A stretch of DNA of 64,000 nt from Metabacillus indicus LMG 22858 (GTDB lineage: Bacteria > Bacillota > Bacilli > Bacillales > Bacillaceae). The notes beneath the pieces are model-generated. The model did no database searches, was not told the DNA's origin, and worked only from the letters and a program-made list of their open reading frames with translations. The position numbers and the translations under genes were made by a program. Where the stretch lies: positions 1,054,001 to 1,118,000 of the forward strand of contig NZ_JGVU02000002.1 in the NCBI RefSeq assembly GCF_000708755.2. Reading direction: 5' to 3'. Below, piece after piece: positions 45,624 to 54,265 of this stretch; position 1 is the stretch's first letter; each line of letters opens with the position of its first letter.

Positions 45624-45988
45624 GCTTTTTCCCTGCGGATCAGATTGTCTATGAAGCAACCGAGAAAATCTATCAAAATGAGCCTTTCCTTCTTGAGAGA
45701 TTCGGAGAAAAAGGCAAAGAAAAATGCAGAGAAGACAACCATCATCATCTTAAGCACCTTCAAACCGCTTTTGATCTGCAGAATGCACAGGTATTTACAG
45801 ACTACGCCATCTGGCTGAACGGCATTCTTGTCAAACACGGCATGAAAACGCAGCATTTGATTGATAACTTTGATTACCTGGAAGAAGTGCTCATTGAAAT
45901 GGAGATTCAGGATCAGGAGAGAGTGTCTGCCTACCTGGCTTACCTTAAAGCCGGCACAGATGCACTAATGAAAGAGAAAGAGAAATAA
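45620..45988 (+). CDS. Helical His-rich protein partnered with a B12-binding protein
   Basis: A 122-aa all-helical protein. The core has ERFGEKGKEKCREDNHHHLKHL followed by FTDYAIWLNGILVKHGM and a C-terminal lysine-rich tail. The three adjacent His could bind metal, heme or chromophore. I recognise the pattern only loosely, as an N-terminal module seen with cobalamin-binding sensors. Its overlap with the ABM gene and 20-bp gap to the B12 gene suggest one functional unit. Confidence 0.65.
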   Translation: MSFFPADQIVYEATEKIYQNEPFLLERFGEKGKEKCREDNHHHLKHLQTAFDLQNAQVFTDYAIWLNGILVKHGMKTQHLIDNFDYLEEVLIEMEIQDQERVSAYLAYLKAGTDALMKEKEK

Positions 45989-46008
45989 AGAGAAATGAGG
46001 TGCTCTGT

Positions 46009-46704
46009 ATGAAGAGTTCAGCAGCTTTTGAGTTTGCAAACCTGCTGTTAGACGGCAATGAAACAGCCGCTGTTCAGCTGGTTAAGGACCACAGTCACCT
46101 GTCACGGATCCAACTGTTTGAAGAGTTGTTTACCCCCGCCATGCAGCATGTCGGGGACTTATGGGAAAATAATGAGATTACGGTTGCAGATGAACACCTT
46201 GCAAGCGTTGTGTGCGATTTTATCCTTTCGACCCTCTATCCGCTGGAACAGCATCCGGAGTCAGAAAACAGAAAAAAAGCTATGCTGCTTTGTGTAGAAG
46301 GCGAGCAGCACTATCTCGGGCTGAAGATGGTCAACAGCCTGTTTGATCAGCAGGGGTGGGAAACTCATTACCTTGGGCCAAATCTTCCGCTTGAATACGC
46401 CATAAAAAAAGCCGAGCTCTGGAAACCCGAAGTGATTTGTCTTTCAGTATCTATCGTGTACCATCTTCCGAAAGTCAAAAAGTACATTGATGCTCTCTCT
46501 TCTCTTCCAAATCACCCGGTCATCCTGCTCGGCGGACGAATTGTCAGCCAGTATGATATCAGTCCATACAGCTCTGGAAACACAGAAATCATGTACGACC
46601 TGAAATCGGTGGACAACTGGCTGAAGAGACACAATCAAATCAAAATCAGCAGCAGCGTTTCAGCTGCTCCGGTACGTGCAGATAAAAGTCTGACCCGATC
46701 TTAA
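46009..46704 (+). CDS. Cobalamin (B12)-binding domain protein
   Basis: A 231-aa protein. Residues 1-85 form the four-helix cap seen in B12 sensors (LWENNEITVADEHLASVV). Residues 90-205 form the Rossmann-type B12 domain with the lower-ligand motif EGEQHYLG, in which His and Gly are kept and the usual Asp is Glu; LGGR is in the tail position. There is no DNA-binding, kinase or methyltransferase domain. It may be a stand-alone B12 or light sensor acting through the two upstream partners. GAGGTG precedes ATG 46009. Confidence 0.85.
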   Translation: MKSSAAFEFANLLLDGNETAAVQLVKDHSHLSRIQLFEELFTPAMQHVGDLWENNEITVADEHLASVVCDFILSTLYPLEQHPESENRKKAMLLCVEGEQHYLGLKMVNSLFDQQGWETHYLGPNLPLEYAIKKAELWKPEVICLSVSIVYHLPKVKKYIDALSSLPNHPVILLGGRIVSQYDISPYSSGNTEIMYDLKSVDNWLKRHNQIKISSSVSAAPVRADKSLTRS

Positions 46705-46755
46705 AAAAAGCGGCCGGACGACATCCTGTTAAAGGATGACGTCCGCCGCTTTTTT
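46704..46755. terminator. Bidirectional terminator overlapping a Nudix 3' end
   Basis: AAAAAAGCGGCCGGACG-CATCC pairs with GGATGACGTCCGCCGCTTTTTT around a 7-nt loop. The stem overlaps the last codons of the minus-strand Nudix gene, so both transcripts share it. Confidence 0.85.
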
Positions 46756-47166
46756 GCGCTCTGCAAGACGGATACTGGTTTTTAGCCAGACAGGTGCATT
46801 GGGATGAGCAAAAATTTCCTCCGCTGTCATCCAAACAGCCTCCGAAACTTCCTCTTCGCTTTTCGGATGAGCCGTCCCGCTTTTATATTCACATAAAAAC
46901 ACGATGTTCACGACATGAAAGCCGTCATCTGACTCAAACGATGCACTGTGAACATAACGGACTTCATCCTTAACCACAACATCTGTCTCCTCTTCCACTT
47001 CCCGCTTGACCGTATTTTCCAGAATATCCATTACAGCGCCTTCTTTTTCGGTTTTTCCGCCGGGCAGGGAAAGCAGCCCTGCGGCGTGCTCTTCCCTCAT
47101 GCTGCGTTCAATGATGAGCCATTTGTCTTCTTTAAAAACAGCCCCTTCTGCGTTTACGATGAACAT
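46729..47166 (-). CDS. Nudix hydrolase
   Basis: A 145-aa Nudix protein. The box is of the long type, PGGKTEKEG...ILENTVKREVEEETD, in which the final Gly is Asp. The metal-binding REVEEE is kept, so activity is likely. Start at ATG 47166 has GGGGA 7 bases away; an ATG at 47187 overlaps the upstream hydrolase stop (ATGA) and could be used by coupling. Substrate unknown. Confidence 0.8.
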   Translation of the reverse strand: MFIVNAEGAVFKEDKWLIIERSMREEHAAGLLSLPGGKTEKEGAVMDILENTVKREVEEETDVVVKDEVRYVHSASFESDDGFHVVNIVFLCEYKSGTAHPKSEEEVSEAVWMTAEEIFAHPNAPVWLKTSIRLAERKKAADVIL

Positions 47167-47183
47167 GCTGTTTCCCCGTCCCT

Positions 47184-47948
47184 TCATTCGTCTAAATGCT
47201 TACAAAGCCACTCAACTGCAAGCTTTTCCACTTCATCAAGATGCTCCATAAAACTGTGTGAAGCTCCATCAATCACCTCAAGTTTTGAACCTTGGGGCAG
47301 CAACTTCATTCCCCTTTTGGACGTCTCTAAAAGCATTCTTTCTTCTTCGTCCGCATTCCCGTGTATGATCAGAACTGGACAGGCAACGGCCGACAGCAGC
47401 TCCATCTGGTTCCCCTGTTCAAAATCATGCAGCATCTGCTGATCGATGATGATATGTTTCCGGGGACCTGAGGAAAGATGCTCTGTGATCACTCCTGTTT
47501 CTTGCAGCTCTCTCATTTGCTCAGCTGTGAAGTGATCATTCCAGTTGTACGTATGCGGACCTGTTGACGCACCTGTCAAAATCATCGTGCTCACTTCTTT
47601 TGTATAACACATCAGGCAGATTCTGCTTCCGAGGCTGTGACCGTAAAGGACAATCGATTGAAAGCCGCATTGTTTCGCGTATTCAATGACCGACTGAAGA
47701 TCATCCTTTTCTTTTGCCATCGTCAGCGTATCGTCATCACTCTCGCCGCAGCCGCTGAAATCAAAGGCAAGCACGTTCCATCCGAGCGACTGGAAGACAG
47801 CGGCAAACCGGTCGAACCGGCCACTCGATGACTTGTCAGACGTAAACCCGTGGCACATGATGACAAGTCTGCGGGAATCGGCTTCATATAAATGACCGAT
47901 CAGAGCCAGTCCTCTTGAATTTTTCAGCTCAATCCTGACGCAGTTCAT
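47184..47948 (-). CDS. Alpha/beta hydrolase
   Basis: A 254-aa serine hydrolase. The nucleophile elbow is GHSLGS (about 98-103), CHGFTSDK forms the oxyanion region, IHGNADE holds the acid and GASHSF the His. It resembles small esterase/lipase-like peptidases. Its start lies within the yqjN 3' end (about 20 bp overlap) and its SD is poor, so translation is probably coupled to yqjN. Confidence 0.83.
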   Translation of the reverse strand: MNCVRIELKNSRGLALIGHLYEADSRRLVIMCHGFTSDKSSSGRFDRFAAVFQSLGWNVLAFDFSGCGESDDDTLTMAKEKDDLQSVIEYAKQCGFQSIVLYGHSLGSRICLMCYTKEVSTMILTGASTGPHTYNWNDHFTAEQMRELQETGVITEHLSSGPRKHIIIDQQMLHDFEQGNQMELLSAVACPVLIIHGNADEEERMLLETSKRGMKLLPQGSKLEVIDGASHSFMEHLDEVEKLAVEWLCKHLDE

Positions 47949-49581
47949 CACTGTCTGCTTTTTTAAAGATTTGTTTCAAAGTATAGTTCAAGAGCTCCGG
48001 ACACGTTTCAAAGGAGTACGGCAGATGAAGACGCTCTGTCCACTTATGCGGGTCTTTTCCGTAAGGGCCGACGTTTAAAACAGGAATATTCAGCTCTTTT
48101 ATTTCATCAAGCGGCAGCTTATAGTGATCCCCGTAGATTGGCATGTTGGCCGTCAGCTCGCGGATTGACTCCTCACTGTCACGCAACTGAAGAAAGCTCA
48201 AATCCGAAAGGCCCGCAAAGTACTCCTGATTCACAAGAGAGATTCCGAATTTGCTGCCGGCATAGCTCTGCACATCAGACAGTACATCCTGGATAAACGC
48301 GTCCTCTTTTGACGAAACAGACGGATAAAACGGCGGACTGTAAAACACGACGATTAAGGGAGCAAGCTCCTTGCACAACCCCGACAGACCTGAAACGATT
48401 TTGTTTGTAAAATGGCGGTCATCAAGATCACCGCGGTTGGCTTTCAAGTAACCTATATGCCTGTTGACTTCCTCTTCGCCGACTTTTTGAACGGCGTAGG
48501 CAAGCAGTTCGTCATAGGACATGACCGTGACCCGATAGGATGCAGGGGTGTAACCGACAGACCGGCTGTAATGCTTTGCCTTCTCGTCGTAAAACTTCTC
48601 CACCCGGCGTGCAGCCGCTGAAGCTGTATTCATCAGCATCCCGTGCAGCTCAAGCATGCTGCGCTTCATCGTCAAAATGTTGAACAGCGAAACGGCCTCA
48701 TGCGGAATCTGCACCGAATACTCCTCTTTCAAATCTTTCTGCATAAGGTTCATCGGCGGCGGCGTCACTTCTCCGCCTGCTATCTCTGAATATTTTTCAT
48801 TCAGCTCAAGCAGCCTGTTCAGCTCGGAAATGATTAAATTCGCGTTCAGTCCAGAAAAAGGCTCGCCTACATGCGTTTCCACCCCGCTGCAGTAAAACCC
48901 GGCCAGCACTTTTCCAATCGACCCGCTGTACACATAGAAATTCTCATCATTCGGATACCTCGAAAACATCGGCTCTGAATTGACGCATGCCGTGTAGGAA
49001 AGATCGTATTTTTGTTTCAGCTTTTGAAGAACAGGCACAGCCCCGAGCATCCCTGCTGAATTTACTTCTTCATCAGGAACCGTCAGCAGGAGCAAATTTC
49101 CGTCAAACTCACCGTTCATCGCCTGCTCAAGCATGCCGAGCTGAACCGTCAGTCCCGCCTTCATATCCATCGTTCCGCGGCCAAACAGCCAGTCGCCTGT
49201 TTCAAGATCCTCTTTCACCGGCTGCGGAAGAAGATTCGCCGAGTTCGCAAGTTCCTTTGTCAGCTCGTGCGGCCGGAAAGCAAGATGCTCAAGATGACCG
49301 TAATCCTTCACATCCACCACATCGAAATGGCTCATCAGGATAACCGTATCTTCCGTTTCTTTTTTGCTTTTAACAAAAGCCGTCAAAAAATAGCGGCCGT
49401 CTTCAAGGGGATGCAGTTTCACATGATCCGGATGTTCTTTGAAATAAGGAAAATCATTCAGCACATAATAAAGATGCTGGGCAAGGGCAATCTCATCCTT
49501 TGATCCCGTGATGCTCGCAAGATTCACTAGTCCTGTTAAAAGCTCTGTCAGCTGCTGTTTCGATTGCCATTTTGCTGTCAT
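47929..49581 (-). CDS. yqjN: M20-family peptidase YqjN (RocB-like)
   Basis: A 550-aa zinc peptidase/deacylase. LMSHFDVVD and GRGTMDMKAG carry the first metal ligands, PDEEVNSAG the Glu pair and NSEPMF a further Glu. Length and the RocB-like C-terminal part match B. subtilis YqjN (about 547 aa). AGGAGG precedes ATG 49581; the frame opens earlier at 49632. Probably cytoplasmic amino-acid or peptide catabolism. Confidence 0.9.
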   Translation of the reverse strand: MTAKWQSKQQLTELLTGLVNLASITGSKDEIALAQHLYYVLNDFPYFKEHPDHVKLHPLEDGRYFLTAFVKSKKETEDTVILMSHFDVVDVKDYGHLEHLAFRPHELTKELANSANLLPQPVKEDLETGDWLFGRGTMDMKAGLTVQLGMLEQAMNGEFDGNLLLLTVPDEEVNSAGMLGAVPVLQKLKQKYDLSYTACVNSEPMFSRYPNDENFYVYSGSIGKVLAGFYCSGVETHVGEPFSGLNANLIISELNRLLELNEKYSEIAGGEVTPPPMNLMQKDLKEEYSVQIPHEAVSLFNILTMKRSMLELHGMLMNTASAAARRVEKFYDEKAKHYSRSVGYTPASYRVTVMSYDELLAYAVQKVGEEEVNRHIGYLKANRGDLDDRHFTNKIVSGLSGLCKELAPLIVVFYSPPFYPSVSSKEDAFIQDVLSDVQSYAGSKFGISLVNQEYFAGLSDLSFLQLRDSEESIRELTANMPIYGDHYKLPLDEIKELNIPVLNVGPYGKDPHKWTERLHLPYSFETCPELLNYTLKQIFKKADSDELRQD

Positions 49582-49689
49582 GATGAGACCTCCTAAAATA
49601 GATGCTGACTCTATTCTAAAGAATTTTCGCAATTTTTAAAAGAGGATCATTTTGAATGAATTCAGAGGAGTGAATTTCCACTTTTGGTA

Positions 49690-49885
49690 TCCTGTATTTT
49701 CGGCGATTCTGATTATAAGGCAGCACTTTGTCTTTTTGGCACCTTATATTTTGTGCTCGCGATTATGGGATAGCATTTTCTCTTTTTGTTACCCCATATT
49801 TTCGATGCTCGCGATAATGAGATAGCATTTTCTCTTTTTGCTACCCTGTATTTTCGGTGCCCCCGATTATAGGGATGCATTCACT
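49690..49885. repeat. Diverged tandem hairpin repeat, about 4 units of 50-52 bp
   Basis: The TATTTT anchor recurs at 49695, 49747, 49797 and 49849 (52, 50, 52). Loops CATTTTCTCTTTTTG and GC-poor spacers show kinship with the 8.4-kb array. Stems differ but still pair: TATAAGG/CCTTATA in one unit, TATGGG/CCCATA in the next. One unit is broken. The array occupies the divergent gap between yqjN and yqjM. Confidence 0.82.
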
Positions 49886-49976
49886 CAATGCTCCATCGTC
49901 AGGCAACTTACATGAAGTCTTACCTCAAAGCTGATATACTTTTTTTATGAAATTTCACTCAAGGAGGCAATCAAAC

Positions 49977-50993
49977 ATGAAGAATCACTTATTTACACCA
50001 TACACCGTAAAAAACGTCACACTTAAAAACCGGATCGTCATGTCTCCGATGTGCATGTACTCATCACACCGCGAAGGCGGAATGGTCGAGGATTTTCATA
50101 TGACCCATTACATTAGCCGCGCCATTGGCGGTACGGGGCTGATCATGATTGAAGCGACATCCGTTACGCCTCAGGGCAGAATCTCTCCGCAGGATCTCGG
50201 CATCTGGAGCGATGACCATATTGAAGGCTTGAAAAAATTAGTTGACGGTATGAAAGAAAATGGCGCCAAAACGGCGATCCAGCTTGCACATGCCGGAAGA
50301 AAAGCCGTGCTCGAAGGCGAGATTGTCTCACCATCCGCCATTGCATTTAATGAAAAAAGCAAAACACCTGTCGAGATGACAACAGAAAAAATTAAAGAAA
50401 CCATTCAAGCTTTTAAAGACGGAGCAATCCGTGCGAAAAAAGCTGGATTTGATATCATCGAGCTTCACGGCGCACACGGATACTTAATCAACCAGTTCCT
50501 CTCACCGCTTTCCAATAAGCGGACAGACGAATACGGCGGCAGCAAAGAAAACCGCTACCGCTTCCTGAAAGAAATCATCGATGCTGTTAATGAAGTCTGG
50601 GACGGACCGCTGTTCGTAAGGGTATCTGCAACAGATTACACCCCTGAAGGACTGAACGTAGAAGATTACGTGGATTACTGCTCATGGATGAAAGAACAGG
50701 GAGTCGATCTGATCGATGTCAGCTCAGGTGCCCTCGTTCCTGCAGACATCAAAGTCTTCCCTGGCTACCAGGTGAAATTTGCCGAGCGCATCCGCGAAGG
50801 AGCCAGCATCGATACTGGAGCCGTAGGCCTGATCACAACCGGAACACAGGCTGAAGAAATCCTCGGAAACGGCCGCGCAGATCTTATCTTCCTTGCACGC
50901 GCCCTTCTTCGCGACCCATACTGGCCGCGGACTGCAGCTGCTGAACTTGGCGTTGCGATTGAGGCGCCAAAGCAGTATGCGCGCGGGTGGTAA
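49977..50993 (+). CDS. namA: NADPH dehydrogenase YqjM (old yellow enzyme)
   Basis: A 338-aa FMN enzyme that reduces activated C=C bonds in enones and nitro compounds. It follows B. subtilis YqjM closely: the thermophilic-type Cys in SPMCMYSS (about 26), [10 protein letters not shown], the His pair in [24 protein letters not shown], and the C-terminal YARGW arginine finger. AAGGAGG precedes the ATG at 49977. Confidence 0.95.
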   Translation: MKNHLFTPYTVKNVTLKNRIVMSPMCMYSSHREGGMVEDFHMTHYISRAIGGTGLIMIEATSVTPQGRISPQDLGIWSDDHIEGLKKLVDGMKENGAKTAIQLAHAGRKAVLEGEIVSPSAIAFNEKSKTPVEMTTEKIKETIQAFKDGAIRAKKAGFDIIELHGAHGYLINQFLSPLSNKRTDEYGGSKENRYRFLKEIIDAVNEVWDGPLFVRVSATDYTPEGLNVEDYVDYCSWMKEQGVDLIDVSSGALVPADIKVFPGYQVKFAERIREGASIDTGAVGLITTGTQAEEILGNGRADLIFLARALLRDPYWPRTAAAELGVAIEAPKQYARGW

Positions 50994-51036
50994 TCCTTAT
51001 TGCAATGAGAGAAAAGAATTAATAAGCACAATTTGG

Positions 51037-51058
51037 CACCGCTTTTGGCGGTGTTTTT
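51037..51058 (+). terminator. Terminator of namA
   Basis: CACCGC and GCGGTG pair around a 5-nt loop followed by TTTTT. Confidence 0.8.
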
Positions 51059-51128
51059 GTATGTAAAAAAACTCAAATCGCTGTGAAATGAGTTGAAGGA
51101 ATACTAATAATTAATTCCTCGCAGATAA

Positions 51129-51293
51129 CTATAAACGATCAATTTTTTTTATCAGCCTGCTTACACTCAATAAAATGATTGTAAACCCAACAAAATTTAT
51201 CAGCATATTTGCTGTAACACCCAAATCATCAAAATTGATGCTAGCCAAAAGCACTCCGATGAGTATCAAAAATAATGCAAACAATGTTTTCAA
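51129..51293 (-). CDS. Small two-helix membrane protein, 54 aa
   Basis: A minus-strand frame with TTG start. It encodes two hydrophobic segments (LFALFLILIGVLLAS and LINFVGFTIILLSV) and a positively charged end (SRLIKKIDRL). GAGGGGAG lies 5 bases before the TTG. It is in the gap between namA and a methyltransferase gene. The frame's clean two-helix pattern argues for a real gene, though the family is not recognised. Confidence 0.6.
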   Translation of the reverse strand: MKTLFALFLILIGVLLASINFDDLGVTANMLINFVGFTIILLSVSRLIKKIDRL

Positions 51294-51362
51294 CTATTCT
51301 CCCCTCTTTCGTCTACATGCTCTTAAAGAATGGGTGCTTGCTGCTGAACTGCCGATAGTTGA

Positions 51363-52151
51363 CTAATCCATATTTCTTTTCTGACAAACATACACCATTT
51401 CTTTACTTCCACCTGTCAGCGGATTTTCATTCCAATCCCCATACACATTTAAAACCTTGAATCCGTTCATGGCCAGCAGCCTCTCCATTTCCCTTGGAAA
51501 AACAAAGCGCAGAGAGATCTCAGTTTTTTTCTCCTTTACTTCTTCTCCCGCGTCATTCTTATACTTTCTTATTGTTGTGTTATGCTGGATCTGGCTGATG
51601 GCATCATAAGAGGATTGGCAGTAAACGTCTACTTGCAGCTTACTCTCCTCATCCTCATAAGTTTTCCAAAATTCCTCTGTCCCTGCTGAAACCAGCTCTT
51701 CTGCCCCAGGAAATCTGGTTCCAAAAATAAAAATCCCATCAGGATTTAAATGCCGGCTGACTGAAGCCAATAGCTTATCCTGATCCTCGTTTGTAAGAAA
51801 ATGCTGAAAAGAGTTTCCAACGGTATAGATGAGATCTGATGAAGTTTCGATGTTTAAATCCATACAGTCCTGTTGAATCCAATTGATTTCAAGACCCAGG
51901 TCCGAAGACTTTCTCCTTGCTTCGTCCAGCATTCCTTTATGTACGTCCACTCCAGTTACGCGATGACCTTGCCTTGCTAAAGGGATAGTGGCTCTCCCTG
52001 TGCCGCAGGCAATATCGATTATTGATCCATTTGTCAGCGATGCCCATTTCAATAATAAGGGAATGTCGCTTATATAAGACTCGTTTTCCCCATCATAAAG
52101 CGAAGGGTCGTCGTACTCTTCGAAGTTGTAGTGTGACTTTTTTTCTTGCAT
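51363..52151 (-). CDS. Class I SAM-dependent methyltransferase
   Basis: A 262-aa methyltransferase. The SAM motif is IIDIACGTGRATIPLA (about 44-59), with GVDVHKGML as motif II. The C-terminal half differs from ubiquinone-type enzymes. AAGGAGA precedes the ATG. It lies at the start of the accessory region, and the substrate is unknown. Confidence 0.82.
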   Translation of the reverse strand: MQEKKSHYNFEEYDDPSLYDGENESYISDIPLLLKWASLTNGSIIDIACGTGRATIPLARQGHRVTGVDVHKGMLDEARRKSSDLGLEINWIQQDCMDLNIETSSDLIYTVGNSFQHFLTNEDQDKLLASVSRHLNPDGIFIFGTRFPGAEELVSAGTEEFWKTYEDEESKLQVDVYCQSSYDAISQIQHNTTIRKYKNDAGEEVKEKKTEISLRFVFPREMERLLAMNGFKVLNVYGDWNENPLTGGSKEMVYVCQKRNMD

Positions 52152-52186
52152 GAAGGTCTCCTTTTCTTATGTTTGCAATATATCTA

Positions 52187-52654
52187 TTAACCTACTACAG
52201 GAATCTTCTTTTCAGACAACAAATCATTGATTACAGGTAAATGTTCAATATATAGATTGTCAGGTAAGTCTGTTAATGGAAAAAATCTATTTTCAAGTGT
52301 TTCCTCGTTTTGCTTCGTTAAATATACAGAATAATCTGTACACTTGAAAAAGACTTCAACCAAAGCCGCCTGATCACCATTAGAAAATGTCTTATCTCTT
52401 GACGGTCCTGAATAAATGCCAAACAAACTGAGTTCACCTAATGTAATACCGGTCTCTTCAAAAACTTCTCATTTTGCAGTATCTCGGACAGATTCATTCA
52501 GTTCCATGAACCCTCCAGGAATTCCCCATAAATGGCTGTCTGCTCTCAGCTGCAACAACACCTCTTCCTTTTCGTTGAAAACCATCGCACCAACTGCAAC
52601 CATTATTACTTTTTCATGACCTACCATAGATCTCAAATAGCTTATATAGTCCAT
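52187..52654 (-). pseudogene. Nudix hydrolase gene with an in-frame TGA in the Nudix box
   Basis: Two frames in the same phase join to a 155-codon Nudix gene. The box reads GGFMELNE-SVRDTAK-[TGA]-EVFEETG, so a stop (52469-52471) stands where the box has Arg. CGA to TGA is one transition. Before it are GGAGG, ATG 52654 and a normal N-terminus; after it the reading frame is uninterrupted to 52187. Either a recent pseudogene or a sequencing error. The lack of other damage indicates recent loss. Confidence 0.85.
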
Positions 52655-52687
52655 TGAATCCTCCATATTAAAAGCTCAATTCTTTAT

Positions 52688-53113
52688 TCAATTTGTCCGC
52701 TTTTTAAAATAAATCACTTCCGGATCTCCATCATCCAAATTCTCCACAATGCCGCTTTCAACGAAACCATTTGAATGAAAGACCTTATGCATATCTGAAT
52801 TAGATTGATTCGTTGAAGAAAAAACTTTCTCGGTTGCAGATGACCTCACCATATAGTCAATTAGCAAACTTGCAATTCCCCTGCGCCTCTTGGATGGAGA
52901 CACAATAATGAGAGAGATAAACGTACACTCAAAAAAGCTTGTATCATGAATAAGAAACCCTGCAATCTCCTCTTCTTCATTTGCAATGAGACACTGTCCA
53001 CTCTCGATAGCATGTTTTATGATTTCCCGTCTGCTTGAATTACCAATTACCTCACTGTCTATTTCTACTAACCTATTTAAGTCTGCGATATCTGCAGCAA
53101 GCACTCTGTTCAT
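52688..53113 (-). CDS. GNAT acetyltransferase
   Basis: A 141-aa acetyltransferase. Acetyl-CoA loop is SPSKRRRGIASLL (about 76-88), preceded by ISLIIVSP and followed by NQSNSDMHKVFHSNGF. Small, single domain. Substrate unknown. Confidence 0.82.
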   Translation of the reverse strand: MNRVLAADIADLNRLVEIDSEVIGNSSRREIIKHAIESGQCLIANEEEEIAGFLIHDTSFFECTFISLIIVSPSKRRRGIASLLIDYMVRSSATEKVFSSTNQSNSDMHKVFHSNGFVESGIVENLDDGDPEVIYFKKRTN

Positions 53114-53147
53114 ATTTTTGCTCCTTTAAAATTAACAACTCTCAACA

Positions 53148-53675
53148 CTACTTTACAGACTTATCCATTTCTATCTCTTGAATACAATGTGCAATCACTT
53201 CGCATTTTTTTATAGCCCAAATGTAATGACTGGACGTGTTTGCTTCGAAATAGCTGTAAAGATTACTTGTTTTTGTCCACTTGGAGTATTTTTTTGTCAT
53301 GATTTCTTCATTTGTATGTAAGTTGATTAAGTCCATTACTCTCCCATGGCTTAACTTCACTTTTTTTACGGCTTGATTTAACGTAACCTCCTGATACCCT
53401 TCCCAGATTTTCATGTTGAGCAGTTTTATCCTACTCCACTTATAACCTGGTGCCGGCATAACCGGCTGATCCCCATCCATTCCTTCCCGGTACCATCTCT
53501 CGAGCATGGCATGCCATTCATAAAGATGCATCAATACATCGCGAAAATTTTTGTCTCTTTCTTGAGTATCAATAGAAATATTTCTTTTTCTGACAGGAAC
53601 AGATTCAATGATTTCGAGCAATGAACTAAAATACGTGTCGCTATTTAACAATAGAATCTCTTTTTCACTAGTCAT
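53148..53675 (-). CDS. ClbS/DfsB-family four-helix protein
   Basis: A 175-aa protein with the DUF1706 pattern: RDKNFRDVLMHLYEWHAMLERWY, then APGYKW and a late NLYSYFEANTSSHYIWAIKK. ClbS of colibactin producers is a cyclopropane hydrolase that protects against the toxin. In Bacillus the substrate is unknown. It is likely a detoxification gene in this accessory stretch. Confidence 0.82.
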   Translation of the reverse strand: MTSEKEILLLNSDTYFSSLLEIIESVPVRKRNISIDTQERDKNFRDVLMHLYEWHAMLERWYREGMDGDQPVMPAPGYKWSRIKLLNMKIWEGYQEVTLNQAVKKVKLSHGRVMDLINLHTNEEIMTKKYSKWTKTSNLYSYFEANTSSHYIWAIKKCEVIAHCIQEIEMDKSVK

Positions 53676-53743
53676 ACTAATCTCCTTATCACAGTCGTAT
53701 AGTATTTTGAGAGGAACATACTAATCATTGATTCCTGAATACT

Positions 53744-54157
53744 TCAGTTATTCTGTTGATCAACTTTCCCGTTCTTAAAATGTCTTTTTAACAAATCCTC
53801 CAGATCTTTATTTGGTTCGTAAACATGATCATTGACTAGATTTGTTGACATAGTAAAGAAAGGATTATTGCTCCCCTTTTCATAAAAAGCAGCAGCATAG
53901 AGAAATCCATTAATCTCATCTTTATCAATGTCTCTTTTATTAAATGTGATATCCTCTAACTCAGAAAAAAAATCGTTTACTTGTCTAGACGAATGTAATA
54001 CTCGCCGTTCACCATTTGCACCATTGGTGATTGTGATTTTTTGAATTCGTTTAGGATCACTATCATAGAGGTCTATAAACACAACTTCACTGTCGGTACA
54101 TCCTGCCAATAAGAAAATGACACAGATACTTACAATATATAGATACCTTTTTATCAT
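53744..54157 (-). CDS. Putative lipoprotein
   Basis: A 137-aa protein with a lipoprotein signal: basic start, hydrophobic core and LLAGC lipobox (about 15-19). The mature part is charged, without recognised domains (IDLYDSDPKRIQKITI, then an acidic C-terminal segment). Start at ATG 54157 follows GGGGTG. Function unknown. Confidence 0.75.
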   Translation of the reverse strand: MIKRYLYIVSICVIFLLAGCTDSEVVFIDLYDSDPKRIQKITITNGANGERRVLHSSRQVNDFFSELEDITFNKRDIDKDEINGFLYAAAFYEKGSNNPFFTMSTNLVNDHVYEPNKDLEDLLKRHFKNGKVDQQNN

Positions 54158-54265
54158 TATAGACACCCCGTAATAAACAGACTTGAAAGAGAATATTCCG
54201 CTTATTGTTCATCAAGAACGTACTGGTGAAAGAAGATGAAGATAAGAAGACAAAAAGGCCAGTGA

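Noticed and set aside
51034-51049. TGGCACC-N3-TTTTGG resembling a sigma-54 promoter
   Set aside because: The -12 GC is missing and the sequence is the stem of the namA terminator.
51175-51366. 63-aa plus-strand frame after namA
   Set aside because: No SD and no recognisable fold; the opposite strand carries a 54-aa frame with SD and two membrane helices.
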